From assembly GCA_900318275.1 (NCBI GenBank), contig ONJY01000002.1, forward strand, positions 1 through 64,000: DNA of 64,000 bases, written 5' to 3'. Origin of the DNA: an uncultured Bacteroidales bacterium (GTDB taxonomy: Bacteria; Bacteroidota; Bacteroidia; Bacteroidales; P3). Made by a program: the position numbers and the translations under genes. The notes beneath the pieces are model-generated. The model saw nothing but the letters and a program-made list of their open reading frames with translations, was not told the DNA's origin and did no database searches. Shown here piece after piece: positions 1-9,429 of this stretch. Every line of letters starts with the position of its first letter. Positions within the stretch are counted from its first letter, which is position 1.

Positions 1-67
1 AGATATAGGTCAAACCTATCTCTCCTCTTTTGTTCTTGGGTAAGTCAATACCTGCAATACGTGCCAT
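1..67 (-). CDS. rpsM: 30S ribosomal protein S13, 5' part only
   Basis: The start codon lies at 65-67 and 22 codons are visible before the window ends. The reading MARIAGIDLPKNKRGEIGLTY is the canonical N-terminus of S13, a protein of the 30S head that contacts the tRNAs and the bridge to the 50S subunit. It follows rpmJ by 25 bases, as expected at the spc-alpha junction. The gene is cut by the window edge, not by a mutation. Confidence 0.93.
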   Translation of the reverse strand, partial: MARIAGIDLPKNKRGEIGLTYI

Positions 68-92
68 AAATTCTTTTTGTTGTTTTTGTTAA

Positions 93-209
93 TTATCCTT
101 GTCTCTGTTTGAACTTAGGATTTTTCTTGTTGATTACATAGACCACTCCGTGGCGGCGGACCACCTTGCACTCGGGGGATCTTTTCTTTACTGAAACTCT
201 TACTTTCAT
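93..209 (-). CDS. rpmJ: 50S ribosomal protein L36
   Basis: This is a 38-residue small gene read directly from the sequence: it begins [19 protein letters not shown] and ends KFKQRQG before a TAA at 93-95. L36 is a small basic protein buried in the 50S subunit. Only one cysteine (residue 14) remains, so the CxxC...CxxxxH zinc ribbon of the classical form is absent. This is the zinc-independent type I associate with Bacteroidota. It sits between infA and rpsM, its usual place. It is too short for default ORF callers and easily missed. Confidence 0.95.
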   Translation of the reverse strand: MKVRVSVKKRSPECKVVRRHGVVYVINKKNPKFKQRQG

Positions 210-254
210 TGTTGTGTAATTATTAATCTTGTTTTACTTTTCTGTCCGTACTGT

Positions 255-473
255 CTACTTGTGACGATAAGTTATGCGACCCTTTGTGAGATCATAGGGA
301 GACATCTCTATCTGCACCTTGTCACCGGGGAGTATCTTAATGTAATGCATACGCATCTTACCGGAGATGTGCGCAATAATCTGGTGTCCGTTCTCCAATT
401 CGACGCGGAACATGGCGTTACCCAGAGATTCGGTAACGGTTCCGTCAAGTTGTATGGATGCCTGTTTTGCCAT
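255..473 (-). CDS. infA: Translation initiation factor IF-1
   Basis: IF-1 occupies the A site of the 30S subunit during initiation. The 72-residue product starts [17 protein letters not shown] and is a single OB-fold (S1-like) domain with the family segment [16 protein letters not shown] and the ending GRITYRHK. An in-frame start 42 bases upstream exists, but the ATG at 471-473 gives exactly the usual family length and N-terminus, so it is preferred. The gene is 16 bases after map and 45 before rpmJ in the ribosomal transcript. Confidence 0.96.
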   Translation of the reverse strand: MAKQASIQLDGTVTESLGNAMFRVELENGHQIIAHISGKMRMHYIKILPGDKVQIEMSPYDLTKGRITYRHK

Positions 474-489
474 TCTATAACTTATCGTA

Positions 490-1260
490 TTAGTTATTAT
501 TCTCAATAAAGTCAAAAGTCGTCAATATGTCGGGGCCATGGGCGGTAATGGCGACAGTATGCTCGAAGTGGGCTGCCGGTTTGCCATCTTTAGTGCGGCA
601 TGTCCAGCCGTCCTCCTTGGAGAACTTGACGTTCTTGGAACCCATGCAAACCATTGGCTCAACAGCTATCACCATGCCCTCTTTGAGCAGGGGACCAGTG
701 CCTTTGACACCGAAATTAGGTACATTGGGGGACTCGTGCATCTGGAAACCAACACCATGCCCACAGAGCTCGCGAACCACTGAGTAGCCGTTCTTCTCAC
801 AATGCATCTGGACGGCATGGCTGATGTCGCCAACACGATTGCCAGCCTTGCACTGGTCAAGACCGATGTAGAGAGCCTCGCGAGTCACCTTCATCAGGCG
901 GCGCATCTCGGGACTAATATCTCCGACAGCAAAGGTATAAGCCGAATCGGCCACATATCCATTGTACTCAATGACACAGTCGAGAGTAACATTATCGCCA
1001 TCCTTTATAAAAGTTTCACCAGGAATACCGTGCACAACCACATCGTTTACCGAGATACAGAAAGCTGCAGGAAATCCTTCAAAACCCTTACAAAGAGGCT
1101 TTGCCCCATTGTCGCGGATGAACTGCTCACCAATCTTATCAAGATAAGCCGTTGTTACACCTGCATGTATATGACGGCCCACCTCCGCGAGAGTTTTCCC
1201 GAGGAGGAGGCCGGCATCACGTATGAGCTCTATCTCTTCTTTTGTCTTGAGCAGAATCAT
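490..1260 (-). CDS. map: Type I methionine aminopeptidase
   Basis: This enzyme removes the initiator methionine from nascent proteins in the cytoplasm. The 256-residue pita-bread-fold protein shows the five metal ligands expected for the family: Asp94 and Asp105 (LDC...VADS), His168 (CGHGVG), Glu201 (AVEPM) and Glu233 (HFEHT). The substrate-binding His is in MHESPNVPN. Length and the lack of an N-terminal zinc finger fit bacterial type I. Its position between secY and infA is common in Bacteroidota and links N-terminal maturation to translation and export genes. Confidence 0.96.
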   Translation of the reverse strand: MILLKTKEEIELIRDAGLLLGKTLAEVGRHIHAGVTTAYLDKIGEQFIRDNGAKPLCKGFEGFPAAFCISVNDVVVHGIPGETFIKDGDNVTLDCVIEYNGYVADSAYTFAVGDISPEMRRLMKVTREALYIGLDQCKAGNRVGDISHAVQMHCEKNGYSVVRELCGHGVGFQMHESPNVPNFGVKGTGPLLKEGMVIAVEPMVCMGSKNVKFSKEDGWTCRTKDGKPAAHFEHTVAITAHGPDILTTFDFIENNN

Positions 1261-1275
1261 CCTTGATATTTAGGT

Positions 1276-2631
1276 TTACGCCTGAATTGACATTGAGGTA
1301 CGACCCTTGATACGCCCCGTCTTGGTCAGACCGTCGTAGTGGCGCATGAGCAGATGGCTCTCAATCTGCTGAAGGGTGTCGAGGATGACACCGACAAGAA
1401 TCAGCAGCGATGTGCCACCGTAGAACTGGGCAAACTGAGTATTCACACCAAACAGACGAATGATGGCAGGAAGAATAGCAACGATGGCAAGGAAAACAGA
1501 CCCGGGAAGGGTTATCTTGGAAAGAATACCCTCCAAATACTCTGCTGTCTTTTTACCAGGTTTGACACCGGGGATAAAACCACCGTTTTTCTTCATATCA
1601 TCGGCCATCTGGTTGGGGTTGATTGCTATAGCAGTGTAGAAATATGTGAACAGTATCACAAGTATAGCAAACACAAGATTGTACCAGAAACTATTATAAT
1701 CGGCAAATGCCATGGCGAACTTGGAGCTGCTATTGCCTGTGAAGCCCATAAAAGTAATGGGCAGGAACATAATTGCCTGAGCAAAAATGATAGGCATAAC
1801 ACCGGCAGCATTAACCTTTATGGGAATATACTGACGGACACCGCCATACTGCTTGTTTCCGACTATGCGCTTGGCATACTGCACAGGGATACGACGCGTA
1901 CCCTGGACGAGCAGGATGACGAGCAAGATGACAGCAAGCAGAACGACAAGTTCAACAAGGAACATCACAAGACCACCGCCTTCTGACCAACGCGAGGCAA
2001 ATTCGCCAAACAAGGCAAACGGCAAGCGGGCGATGATACCAATCATAATAAGAAGCGAGATACCATTACCCACACCTTTATCAGTAATTCTCTCACCAAG
2101 CCACATCACAAACAATGTGCCACTGATAAGTATAATAATGCTTGACACCCAGAAGAAGGGTGACGGAGCACTACCATCAAACGGATATATAGCTGTGGAT
2201 GAAGCACCGAGCTGATACATCATATTCGTGATATAAGCCGGAGCCTGCATGGCGGTAACAATAACTGTGAGCCAGCGTGTAATCTGATTCATTTTTCTAC
2301 GGCCACTCTCACCTTCGCGCTGCATCTTCTGGAAATAGGGCACCACCATCACCAACAACTGGATGACGATAGAGGCCGTGATGTACGGCATAATACCCAA
2401 AGCAAAAATAGAGGCATTGGAGAATGCTCCACCGGAGAACATGTTGAGAAGTCCCATCAAGCCTTCGGAGCCCTGTTTCTGCAATCCCTGCAGCTGCGAG
2501 GGGTCAACACCCGGCAGTACAACATAAGAGCCAATACGGTAGATAAGTACCAACCCAAGGGTATAAAGTATTCTCTTCCGCAGGTCTTCTATTGACCAGA
2601 TGTTTTTAAGTGTCTGTATAAAGCGCTTCAT
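1276..2631 (-). CDS. secY: Sec translocon channel subunit SecY
   Basis: SecY is the protein-conducting pore of the inner membrane. The 451-residue product begins MKRFIQTLKNIWSIEDLRKR and has about ten hydrophobic spans. It shows the family plug/TM2 segment (MNMFSGGAFSNASIFALGIMP), and the cytosolic loop GERITDKGVGNGISLLI that contacts SecA and the ribosome. The C-terminus RHYDGLTKTGRIKGR is also typical. It lies 14 bases after rplO and 15 before map, so it is co-transcribed with ribosomal proteins as in most bacteria. Confidence 0.97.
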   Translation of the reverse strand: MKRFIQTLKNIWSIEDLRKRILYTLGLVLIYRIGSYVVLPGVDPSQLQGLQKQGSEGLMGLLNMFSGGAFSNASIFALGIMPYITASIVIQLLVMVVPYFQKMQREGESGRRKMNQITRWLTVIVTAMQAPAYITNMMYQLGASSTAIYPFDGSAPSPFFWVSSIIILISGTLFVMWLGERITDKGVGNGISLLIMIGIIARLPFALFGEFASRWSEGGGLVMFLVELVVLLAVILLVILLVQGTRRIPVQYAKRIVGNKQYGGVRQYIPIKVNAAGVMPIIFAQAIMFLPITFMGFTGNSSSKFAMAFADYNSFWYNLVFAILVILFTYFYTAIAINPNQMADDMKKNGGFIPGVKPGKKTAEYLEGILSKITLPGSVFLAIVAILPAIIRLFGVNTQFAQFYGGTSLLILVGVILDTLQQIESHLLMRHYDGLTKTGRIKGRTSMSIQA

Positions 2632-2645
2632 TGTATCTGTTTGTT

Positions 2646-3095
2646 TTATTCAATAACGGTAGCAACGCCACCCTTGTCCTCGATAGCCTTCTTTGCGGTA
2701 GCGGAGAAAGCGTGGGCAGTGACATTGACTGCCTTGGAAAGCTCACCACGACCAAGAATCTTGATACGATCCTTGCCAGAGATGAGGCCGTTCTGCTTCA
2801 AAACATCAATATTGAAGTCGGTAATATTCTTGGTCTCAGCCAAAGTATTAATGGTATCAATGTTGATACCAACATACTCAACACGGTTGAGGTTTTTGAA
2901 GCCGAACTTAGGCACGCGGCGGTAGAGGGGCATCTGACCACCCTCGAAACCAACCTTCTGGTGATAACCGGAACGAGCTTTGGCACCCTTGTTACCACGA
3001 GTGGCAGTACCACCTTTGCCAGAACCGGCACCACGTCCGATACGTTTCGAATGTTTGATAGAACCTTCCGCGGGTTTGAGATTACTTAAGTTCAT
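2646..3095 (-). CDS. rplO: 50S ribosomal protein L15
   Basis: L15 is a late-assembling 50S protein. The 149-residue product has the Gly/Lys/Arg-rich extended N-terminus (KRIGRGAGSGKGGTATRG) that threads into 23S rRNA, then a globular C-terminal half with KQNGLISGKDRIKILGRGEL. Length and order (rpmD-rplO-secY) are standard. No anomaly seen. Confidence 0.96.
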   Translation of the reverse strand: MNLSNLKPAEGSIKHSKRIGRGAGSGKGGTATRGNKGAKARSGYHQKVGFEGGQMPLYRRVPKFGFKNLNRVEYVGINIDTINTLAETKNITDFNIDVLKQNGLISGKDRIKILGRGELSKAVNVTAHAFSATAKKAIEDKGGVATVIE

Positions 3096-3123
3096 TTATC
3101 TTTTCCTTTCTTTCTTTACGTAA

Positions 3124-3309
3124 TTAAATTTCTTCCACAGAGAGAAGGTGCTTGACACTGTCAATCATACCAAGAATCTGAGGGGTGGCTACCACCTCAC
3201 GTGTATGGTTGATGCGACGAAGGCCGAGTGCCTCCATGGTACGTTTCTGACGAGCAGGACGGCCAATAATACTTCTGACCTGTTTGATTCTAAGCTTTTT
3301 TTCTGCCAT
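3124..3309 (-). CDS. rpmD: 50S ribosomal protein L30
   Basis: This 61-residue protein is a short bacterial-type L30. It carries the family pattern KQVRSIIGRPARQKRTMEALGLRRINHT, a beta-alpha-beta fold lacking the long extensions of archaeal L30. It lies 18 bases downstream of rpsE and 28 upstream of rplO, the canonical spc order. It binds 23S rRNA near the 5S region in other bacteria. Confidence 0.95.
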   Translation of the reverse strand: MAEKKLRIKQVRSIIGRPARQKRTMEALGLRRINHTREVVATPQILGMIDSVKHLLSVEEI

Positions 3310-3327
3310 AATACTGACCTCCTATTT

Positions 3328-3846
3328 TTAACCGTTAAACACCTTATCGAGTGAAACACCGCGAAGCTGGGCAACCATATAAGGATCCTTCATCTGAAGA
3401 AGGGCATTGATGGTCGCCTTCACAACACTGTGGGGATTGGATGAACCCTTGCATTTGGCAAGAACATCCTTCACACCGACACTCTCCAGAACGGCACGCA
3501 TAGCACCGCCTGCAATAACACCCGTACCCGGGGCAGCTGGCTTCAAAAATACTTTGGCACCGCTATATTTACCCATTTGTTCGTGGGGAATAGTACCCTT
3601 AAGCACCGGAACACGGATAAGGTTCTTTTTTGCATCGTCAACACCCTTCTGAACAGCTGCCTGAACTTCTTTGGCCTTACCAAGACCATAACCGACAACA
3701 CCGTTCTCGTTTCCAATAACGACGATGGCAGCAAAGGTGAACGTACGACCACCCTTGGTGACTTTCGTGACACGATTGATTGCGACAAGACGATCTTTGA
3801 ACTCAATGTCGCTCGACTTAACTCTATTTACGTTTAATTCTGCCAT
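3328..3846 (-). CDS. rpsE: 30S ribosomal protein S5
   Basis: S5 helps form the mRNA entry channel and influences decoding fidelity. The 172-residue product has the double-stranded-RNA-binding-like N-terminal domain ([20 protein letters not shown]) and the S5 C-terminal domain ([23 protein letters not shown]). The segment [16 protein letters not shown] corresponds to the loop where spectinomycin resistance mutations occur in other bacteria, and it looks wild-type. The gene is 7 bases after rplR. Confidence 0.96.
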   Translation of the reverse strand: MAELNVNRVKSSDIEFKDRLVAINRVTKVTKGGRTFTFAAIVVIGNENGVVGYGLGKAKEVQAAVQKGVDDAKKNLIRVPVLKGTIPHEQMGKYSGAKVFLKPAAPGTGVIAGGAMRAVLESVGVKDVLAKCKGSSNPHSVVKATINALLQMKDPYMVAQLRGVSLDKVFNG

Positions 3847-3853
3847 GACTTTA

Positions 3854-4207
3854 TTAGAATTTTAAACCACCTTCTCTGGCGCCATCGGCCAAACTCTTCA
3901 CGCGACCATGGTAAAGATAACCATTACGGTCAAAAACAACGGTATTAATACCGGCGGCGAGGGCACGCTCTGCAACAGTCTTGCCAACCTTGGCGGCCAC
4001 TTCACTCTTTGTGCCACTCTTTTCAAAGCCCTTCTCCTTGGAAGAAGCTGCGGTCAGTGTCACACCTTTTACATCGTCAATCACCTGGGCATAAATTTCC
4101 TTGTTGCTTCTGAAAACCGACAGGCGAGGCATCTCAGCAGTACCGCTGACTTTATGACGAATGCGGAATTTAATTTTTGTTCTTCTTATGTCTTTTTTTG
4201 TTGCCAT
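3854..4207 (-). CDS. rplR: 50S ribosomal protein L18
   Basis: L18 is a 5S rRNA-binding protein of the central protuberance. The 117-residue product shows the usual basic N-terminus ([26 protein letters not shown]) and the C-terminal signature [28 protein letters not shown]. It follows rplF after a 54-base gap. The start ATG at 4205-4207 gives the usual family length. Confidence 0.96.
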   Translation of the reverse strand: MATKKDIRRTKIKFRIRHKVSGTAEMPRLSVFRSNKEIYAQVIDDVKGVTLTAASSKEKGFEKSGTKSEVAAKVGKTVAERALAAGINTVVFDRNGYLYHGRVKSLADGAREGGLKF

Positions 4208-4261
4208 AATATTGTTTCTTTTTGGCTAGCTAACAATAAGGTTATACTTTTACCTTAAAAC

Positions 4262-4816
4262 TTATTTAGCAGCAGCTTTACCAGCTTTCTTGCGGATTTC
4301 TTCACCCTGGAAGCGGATACCCTTACCTTTATAAGGCTCCGGCTTACGCAGTGAGCGAATCTTTGCAGCTGCCTGACCAAGAATCTGCTTGTCGCAGCTG
4401 GTCATGGTGATAATGGGGTTCTTACCCTTCTCTGTAACGGTCTCGACCTTAATCTCAGGGGCAAGCTCAAAGAAAATCTTGTGCGAGTAGCCAAGATCCA
4501 TCTCCATCACATTGCCGGTGGCCTGAACCTTGTAACCGACACCGATAACCTCCTGAACGGTCTTAAAACCTTCGCTGACACCCTTCACCATGTTTGCGGC
4601 AAGGGCACGATAAAGACCATGCTGGGCTTTTGTTTCACGTTCGTCGTTGGGACGGTTGAAATGGAGCACGCCATCTTCAACTTTCATCTCAATCATGGGG
4701 TTCACTTTCTGGCTGAGTTCTCCGAGAGGGCCTTTCACGGTCAGCACATTATCATCAGAAATCTTCACTTCAACACCTTTGGGAAGGTGGATGGGCATTT
4801 TACCAATTCTTGACAT
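4262..4816 (-). CDS. rplF: 50S ribosomal protein L6
   Basis: L6 lies at the factor-binding site near the sarcin-ricin loop. The 184-residue product starts MSRIGKMPIHLPKGVEV and has two repeated alpha/beta domains. The C-terminal signature IRSLRKPEPYKGKGIRFQGE is the L6 family motif. It is followed by a Lys/Ala-rich tail. Order and spacing (21 bases after rpsH) are standard. Confidence 0.97.
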   Translation of the reverse strand: MSRIGKMPIHLPKGVEVKISDDNVLTVKGPLGELSQKVNPMIEMKVEDGVLHFNRPNDERETKAQHGLYRALAANMVKGVSEGFKTVQEVIGVGYKVQATGNVMEMDLGYSHKIFFELAPEIKVETVTEKGKNPIITMTSCDKQILGQAAAKIRSLRKPEPYKGKGIRFQGEEIRKKAGKAAAK

Positions 4817-4837
4817 TTTCTATTCTCCTCTCTTTGA

Positions 4838-5239
4838 TTAGCTGATGTAACATAAAACCTCACCACCCACATTGAGTGTACGAGCCTCCTTATCGGTCAT
4901 AAGACCCTTGGATGTGGAAACAATAGCGATACCGAGACCATTGAGAACGCGAGGCATCTCATCAACCGAGACGTACTTACGCAGACCCGGAGTGGAAACG
5001 CGTTTCAGTTCGGCGATGGCCGACTGCTTGGTGACGGGGTGATACTTAAGAGCAATCTTGATGCTCTGGTTGTGGGCTCCCTCATTCTCGAACTTGTAAT
5101 TCAGGATGTAGCCTTTCTCAAAGAGAATCTTGGTCATCTCTCTCTTGAGCTTGGAGCCGGGGATTTCAACCACGCGGTGCTTAGCGGCAATAGCGTTGCG
5201 CATGCGGGTCAAGTAATCTGCAATAGGATCTGTTACCAT
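4838..5239 (-). CDS. rpsH: 30S ribosomal protein S8
   Basis: S8 is a primary 16S rRNA-binding protein and, in Escherichia coli, the repressor of the spc operon. The 133-residue product begins MVTDPIADYLTRMRNAIAAKHR and ends with the family motif STSKGLMTDKEARTLNVGGEVLCYIS. Unlike its neighbours it is preceded by an 82-base gap, which contains a TAGCTTTG box and a degenerate heptad array whose first unit includes the ATG. Separate initiation here is therefore possible. Confidence 0.96.
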   Translation of the reverse strand: MVTDPIADYLTRMRNAIAAKHRVVEIPGSKLKREMTKILFEKGYILNYKFENEGAHNQSIKIALKYHPVTKQSAIAELKRVSTPGLRKYVSVDEMPRVLNGLGIAIVSTSKGLMTDKEARTLNVGGEVLCYIS

Positions 5240-5270
5240 TTTTAATTTTTGATTTTAAGTTTTGTAGTAT
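5236..5270. repeat. Degenerate five-heptad array over the rpsH start
   Basis: Read on the plus strand the 35 bases split as CCATTTT, TAATTTT, TGATTTT, AAGTTTT, GTAGTAT. Each of the first four ends in TTTT, giving a period of 7. The complement of the first unit contains the ATG of rpsH (5237-5239). The match is much looser than at the other arrays of this window and lies in AT-rich sequence, so chance is possible. Confidence 0.4.
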
Positions 5271-5288
5271 TGGTGTTATGCCAACTTG

Positions 5289-5296
5289 CAAAGCTA
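5289..5296 (-). promoter_or_regulatory. Candidate internal promoter -7 box before rpsH
   Basis: On the minus strand this reads TAGCTTTG, a match to the Bacteroidota -7 consensus TAnnTTTG, about 50 bases before the rpsH ATG in the longest gap of the ribosomal cluster. I see no convincing TTTG at the usual 19-21 base spacing, so it is only a candidate. Confidence 0.3.
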
Positions 5297-5321
5297 CCAA
5301 TAAATTACTGTTTCTTCTTTT

Positions 5322-5621
5322 TTACCAACTGGCTTTCTTTACACCGGGGATGAGGCCGGAAACGGCCATCTCACGGAAGTTGATACGCGAAATACCAAAC
5401 TGGCGCATATATCCTTTCGGGCGACCGGTCAACTGGCAGCGGTTGTGCTGACGGATAGGGCAGGCATTCTTCGGAAGCTTCTGAAGGGCGATGACGGCCT
5501 TCTCCACATCCTCGGGCTCACCAGTGCGTACAATTTCCTTAAGGGCGGCGCGCTTGGCTGCATACTTGGCAACCATTTTTGCTCTTTTGCGCTCTCTTGC
5601 TTTGATTGATTCTTTAGCCAT
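5322..5621 (-). CDS. rpsN: 30S ribosomal protein S14, zinc-independent form
   Basis: S14 is a head protein of the 30S subunit. The 99-residue length and the lack of CxxC pairs put it in the long, zinc-independent class; the short zinc class is about 61 residues. The C-terminal signature [20 protein letters not shown] followed by [11 protein letters not shown] is diagnostic. It lies 5 bases after rplE and 82 before rpsH. Confidence 0.96.
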   Translation of the reverse strand: MAKESIKARERKRAKMVAKYAAKRAALKEIVRTGEPEDVEKAVIALQKLPKNACPIRQHNRCQLTGRPKGYMRQFGISRINFREMAVSGLIPGVKKASW

Positions 5622-5626
5622 TATGC

Positions 5627-6187
5627 TTATTTTTGTTGATTCTTGAACGGTAAACCAAACTCTTTGAGCAGCGACATAGCCTCTTTGTCTGTATTTGCGG
5701 AAGTGACAAAGGTTATATCCATACCCTGAATGCGGTCAATCTTGTCGATATCAATCTCGGGGAAGATAATCTGCTCGGCAATACCGAAAGTATAGTTACC
5801 CTTGCCGTCAAAGCCCTTGTCATTGATACCACGGAAATCGCGGATACGGGGGATAGAAGCTGTCACAAGGCGCTCAAGGAACTCATACATACGCTCGCCA
5901 CGGAGGGTCACGCGGACGCCGATAGGCATGCCACGACGCAGTTTGAAGTTCGAGATATCTTTGCGCGACTTGGTAGCCACAGCCTTCTGACCAGTGATGG
6001 CAGTCATCTCCTCAATACCCTTGTCAATGACTTTCTTGTCAGCTATAGCGGCCTTGCCAAGACCCTGGTTGAGGGTGATTTTCTTAAGACGAGGAGCCTG
6101 CATAACAGTCTTATAGCCGTACTCTTTCATAAGAGCGGGCAGAATTTCCTCTTTATACTTGGTTTTTAATGTCGGAATGTATGCCAT
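5627..6187 (-). CDS. rplE: 50S ribosomal protein L5
   Basis: L5 binds 5S rRNA and touches P-site tRNA through its central loop. The 186-residue product carries the family motif [27 protein letters not shown] near residue 75 and [25 protein letters not shown] in the C-terminal half. The start ATG overlaps the rplX stop by one base (TAATG), indicating translational coupling. Confidence 0.97.
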   Translation of the reverse strand: MAYIPTLKTKYKEEILPALMKEYGYKTVMQAPRLKKITLNQGLGKAAIADKKVIDKGIEEMTAITGQKAVATKSRKDISNFKLRRGMPIGVRVTLRGERMYEFLERLVTASIPRIRDFRGINDKGFDGKGNYTFGIAEQIIFPEIDIDKIDRIQGMDITFVTSANTDKEAMSLLKEFGLPFKNQQK

Positions 6188-6501
6188 TATTTAATCTCCT
6201 CCCCTGTTTTTTTAGAATAACGGACTATTTTACCAGTCTTTTCATCAACACGGCGGCCAATCTTAGTGGGGGTCTTGCCAACAACAACCATAAGGTTGGA
6301 AATGTGAATGGGAGCTTCCTGCTCAACAATACCGCCCTGCGTGTTCTTCGCATTGGGTTTGGTATGTTTCTTATTCACGTTGACACCCTCAACGATGGCG
6401 CGGTTCTTTTCGGGATAGACCTTCAGCACCTTGGCGACCTTACCTTTGTCGTCACCGGCTATGACCTGAACCATATCCCCTTTCTTAACGTGCAATTTCA
6501 T
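6187..6501 (-). CDS. rplX: 50S ribosomal protein L24
   Basis: L24 initiates 50S assembly near the 5' end of 23S rRNA. The 104-residue protein has the N-terminal KOW motif ([23 protein letters not shown]) and the following [12 protein letters not shown] segment typical of the family. It follows rplN by 21 bases and is coupled to rplE by a one-base overlap. Confidence 0.96.
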   Translation of the reverse strand: MKLHVKKGDMVQVIAGDDKGKVAKVLKVYPEKNRAIVEGVNVNKKHTKPNAKNTQGGIVEQEAPIHISNLMVVVGKTPTKIGRRVDEKTGKIVRYSKKTGEEIK

Positions 6502-6522
6502 TGTTCTCTTTTCTTTTATTGT

Positions 6523-6891
6523 TTACAAAACTTCGGGTGCAAGGGAAACAATCTTCATGAACTGTTTCTCACGCAACTCGCGACCCACCGGGCCGAAGAT
6601 ACGGGTGCCACGGAGCTCATCTGCTGCGGTGAGCAACACGCAGGCATTGTCGTCGAAGCGGATGTAGGAACCATCATTGCGACGAATCTCTTTCTTGGTG
6701 CGCACGACGACTGCTTTCGACACGCTACCTTTCTTCACATTGCCGGAAGGAATAGCATCCTTGATAGCAACCACGATGGTGTCGCCAATAGAAGCATAAC
6801 GCTTCTTGGTACCACCGAGGACGCGGATGCACAGGGCGCTTTTGGCACCACTGTTGTCGGCAACTGTCATTCTGGTTTCTTGTTGTATCAT
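6523..6891 (-). CDS. rplN: 50S ribosomal protein L14
   Basis: L14 sits at the subunit interface and contacts 16S rRNA; it is the docking site of the silencing factor RsfS in other bacteria. The 122-residue beta-barrel begins [19 protein letters not shown]. It carries the family signature [26 protein letters not shown] at the C-terminus, where the chain ends as in E. coli. No unusual features. Confidence 0.97.
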   Translation of the reverse strand: MIQQETRMTVADNSGAKSALCIRVLGGTKKRYASIGDTIVVAIKDAIPSGNVKKGSVSKAVVVRTKKEIRRNDGSYIRFDDNACVLLTAADELRGTRIFGPVGRELREKQFMKIVSLAPEVL

Positions 6892-6916
6892 TTCTTCTTA
6901 TTTTTTCTAAAAGTAG

Positions 6917-7171
6917 TTACTTAGCCTTCTCAACGATTTCGACCAGGCGCCAGCATTTGTTCTTGCTCAAGGGGCGAGTCTCCATAATACGGACAGTATC
7001 GCCTATGCCAGCCTCGTTCTTCTCGTCGTGAGCCATGAATTTAGTGGACTTCTTCACGAACTTGCCATACATGGGATGCTTAACCTTGCGCTCGACAAGA
7101 ATCACGATAGACTTGTCCATCTTGTTGCTGACCACAACACCGATTCTTTCTTTTCTTAAATTTCTTTCCAT
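6917..7171 (-). CDS. rpsQ: 30S ribosomal protein S17
   Basis: S17 is an OB-fold protein that organises the 5' domain of 16S rRNA. The 84-residue product begins [22 protein letters not shown] and has the motif [18 protein letters not shown] shared by all bacterial S17. It lies 30 bases after rpmC and 25 before rplN. Confidence 0.96.
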   Translation of the reverse strand: MERNLRKERIGVVVSNKMDKSIVILVERKVKHPMYGKFVKKSTKFMAHDEKNEAGIGDTVRIMETRPLSKNKCWRLVEIVEKAK

Positions 7172-7201
7172 CTTAGAATTGGATTTTACTAATTGCCATG
7201 C

Positions 7202-7405
7202 TTACTTTTGGTCGGCGATTTCTCGCGCGCGGAGCTCAGTAAGGCAGCGGGCAATGTTTTTTCTACTTTCTTTAATTTTGTTGGGATTCTCGAGGGGCGA
7301 GACAGCGTGGCTCATGAGCATCTTCTGATAGAGTGCACGCTCGGTGTCGAGTTTCTCCTTCAATTCAGCAGTCGAGAGCTCCTTTAAAACGATTTCATTC
7401 TTCAT
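7202..7405 (-). CDS. rpmC: 50S ribosomal protein L29
   Basis: This 67-residue, all-helical protein lies next to the peptide exit tunnel and contributes to the docking site of SRP and trigger factor. The pattern ELSTAELKEKLDTERALYQKM and NPNKIKESRKNIARCLTELRARE matches L29. It lies 21 bases after rplP. Confidence 0.95.
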   Translation of the reverse strand: MKNEIVLKELSTAELKEKLDTERALYQKMLMSHAVSPLENPNKIKESRKNIARCLTELRAREIADQK

Positions 7406-7426
7406 GACTGTAGTGGTGCTTCTTAT

Positions 7427-7849
7427 TTATTCTTCGATATAGTCTCTTTTGACGACAAACTTGGTCGAGATCGGGAGCTTCTGTGCGGCGAGACGCAGAG
7501 CCTCTTTGGCGACATCCATAGGAACACCCTCGCATTCAAAGAGCATCGTACCAGGCATGACACGAGCCACAAAATACTCGGGAGCACCTTTACCTTTACC
7601 CATACGCACCTCATTAGGCTTCTTTGTGATGGGCTTGTCCGGGAAGATGCGAATCCATATCTGACCTTCACGCTTCATATGACGTGTTACAGCTTGACGA
7701 GCAGCCTCAATTTGACGACCTGTGATAAAGCAAGTCTCTAACGATTTAATACCAAAAGTACCAAAGGCAAGTTCGTGTCCACGGAAAGCGTTACCTTTGA
7801 TTTTACCCTTTTGCTGCTTTCTATATCTTGTTTTCTTAGGTTGTAACAT
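7427..7849 (-). CDS. rplP: 50S ribosomal protein L16
   Basis: L16 helps position the A-site tRNA and bridges the peptidyl-transferase region to the 5S particle. The 140-residue product starts [19 protein letters not shown] and includes the family motifs [25 protein letters not shown] and [21 protein letters not shown]. Start and length agree with orthologues. It follows rpsC after 52 bases. Confidence 0.97.
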   Translation of the reverse strand: MLQPKKTRYRKQQKGKIKGNAFRGHELAFGTFGIKSLETCFITGRQIEAARQAVTRHMKREGQIWIRIFPDKPITKKPNEVRMGKGKGAPEYFVARVMPGTMLFECEGVPMDVAKEALRLAAQKLPISTKFVVKRDYIEE

Positions 7850-7901
7850 TTCTTCTTGTTATTTAGTGTTTAGCACACTTATGTTAAACGCTCGTGTTAT
7901 T

Positions 7902-8654
7902 TTATTTGCTATTTCTGCTACCGCCCTGACGACGACGGGGAGCGCCACCTTCCGGACGACGACCTGCACCCATGCCGGGACGGTGATCTTTCTGCTGACC
8001 ACCGATAGCGGATGAAACCAACTCGGGTCTGCCATAGATAACACCACGGCAAATCCACACCTTGATACCGATACGGCCATAGGTTGTATGAGCTTCAGCA
8101 TTGGCATAATCTATGTCAGCACGCAGGGTATGCAGAGGAGTACGGCCCTCTTTAAAGTGCTCGCTGCGGGCGATTTCAGCACCGCCGATACGGCCACTTA
8201 TAGAAACCTTGATACCCTCGGCACCGATGCGCATGGTGGAGGTGATGGCATTCTTGATGGCACGACGATACTGGATGCGGCCTTCAATCTGCTTGGCAAT
8301 GTTCTGGGCAACGAGAACGGCATCCATTTCAGGGCGCTTAACCTCGCTGATATTAATCTGCACATCCTTGCCAGTAAGCTTTTTGAGCTCTTCGCGGAGT
8401 TTGTCAACCTCAGAACCCGCACGACCGATAATAAGACCCGGACGAGCAGCGTTGATAGTGACGGTGAGGAGTTTCAGTGTACGCTCGATGTAAATCTTTG
8501 CGATACCAGCTTTGGCCAGACGAGCGTTGAGGTACTTACGAATCTTATCATCCTCAACAAGTTTCTGCTCAAAACGTCTGCCACCAAACCAGTTAGAATC
8601 CCATCCGCGGATAATACCTAATCTGTTTCCAATAGGGTTAGTCTTTTGTCCCAT
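7902..8654 (-). CDS. rpsC: 30S ribosomal protein S3
   Basis: S3 lines the mRNA entry tunnel and has helicase-related basic residues. The 250-residue product begins [20 protein letters not shown], has the KH domain loop [12 protein letters not shown] near residue 78 and the C-terminal domain signature [31 protein letters not shown]. It exceeds E. coli S3 because of a Gly/Arg-rich tail ([22 protein letters not shown]). Confidence 0.97.
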   Translation of the reverse strand: MGQKTNPIGNRLGIIRGWDSNWFGGRRFEQKLVEDDKIRKYLNARLAKAGIAKIYIERTLKLLTVTINAARPGLIIGRAGSEVDKLREELKKLTGKDVQINISEVKRPEMDAVLVAQNIAKQIEGRIQYRRAIKNAITSTMRIGAEGIKVSISGRIGGAEIARSEHFKEGRTPLHTLRADIDYANAEAHTTYGRIGIKVWICRGVIYGRPELVSSAIGGQQKDHRPGMGAGRRPEGGAPRRRQGGSRNSK

Positions 8655-8679
8655 TGTTTCGTTTCTTCTTTTTTGTTAC

Positions 8680-9117
8680 TTATTTTGTTTCTTCTTTTTC
8701 TGCCGTTGCCACAGGAGCGTCTTCAAGACGGCTGCCGAGAATCATGGTGATGTGGTTGCTGCGCTTGCGGATACGATAGCCGCGACCCTGCGGGGCGGTA
8801 CGCATACGCTTCATCGTGCGACCTTCGTCAACCATAATCTGCTTGACATACAGTTTGGCATCTTCCATGCGGACACCTTCGTTCTTAGCCTGCCAGTTAG
8901 CAATGGCAGAGAGGAGGAGCTTACGCATCTTGGGAGCGGACTCTCTGGGGTTATACTGGAGGATACCGAGGGCTTTCTCTACATCAACACCACGAACCAA
9001 GTCAGCAACCAGACGAGTCTTCTGAGGCGACGTCGGGTTGTTCATCAACTTGGCCATATAGATGGTCTTGTTGGCTTCCTTGCGTGCTTCTGCACTGTTA
9101 TGTTTTCTACGTCCCAT
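8680..9117 (-). CDS. rplV: 50S ribosomal protein L22
   Basis: L22 sends a long beta-hairpin to the constriction of the peptide exit tunnel. The 145-residue product has the core LSAIANWQAKNEG, and the hairpin region VDEGRTMKRMRTAPQGRGYRIRKRSNHITMIL, which is intact and lacks obvious macrolide-resistance insertions. It carries an extra acidic C-terminal tail ending EKEETK and an N-terminal extension compared with E. coli. Confidence 0.96.
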   Translation of the reverse strand: MGRRKHNSAEARKEANKTIYMAKLMNNPTSPQKTRLVADLVRGVDVEKALGILQYNPRESAPKMRKLLLSAIANWQAKNEGVRMEDAKLYVKQIMVDEGRTMKRMRTAPQGRGYRIRKRSNHITMILGSRLEDAPVATAEKEETK

Positions 9118-9130
9118 TTTCTTTCAGTGT

Positions 9131-9409
9131 TTACTTTTTACCTTTATCTTTAGATCCTGCATGGCCGCGGAAGATGCGGGTGGGAGCGAACTCGCCAAGC
9201 TTGTGACCCACCATGTTCTCGGTGACGTACACGGGGATGAACTTGTTGCCATTGTGAACGGCAATAGTCTGACCCACAAAGTCGGGCGATATCATCGAAG
9301 CTCTCGACCATGTCTTGATGGTAACCTTCTTGTTCGACTGCTGTGCCTCGATTACACGTTTTTCCAGTTTGTGGAAAATATAAGGACCTTTCTTTAATGA
9401 ACGACTCAT
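9131..9409 (-). CDS. rpsS: 30S ribosomal protein S19
   Basis: S19 forms part of the 30S head with S13. The 92-residue product starts [19 protein letters not shown] and contains the signature [22 protein letters not shown] and [18 protein letters not shown]. It lies 20 bases after rplB and 13 before rplV in canonical S10-operon order. Confidence 0.97.
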   Translation of the reverse strand: MSRSLKKGPYIFHKLEKRVIEAQQSNKKVTIKTWSRASMISPDFVGQTIAVHNGNKFIPVYVTENMVGHKLGEFAPTRIFRGHAGSKDKGKK

Positions 9410-9429
9410 TGTTTCTTTTTTTTACTGAG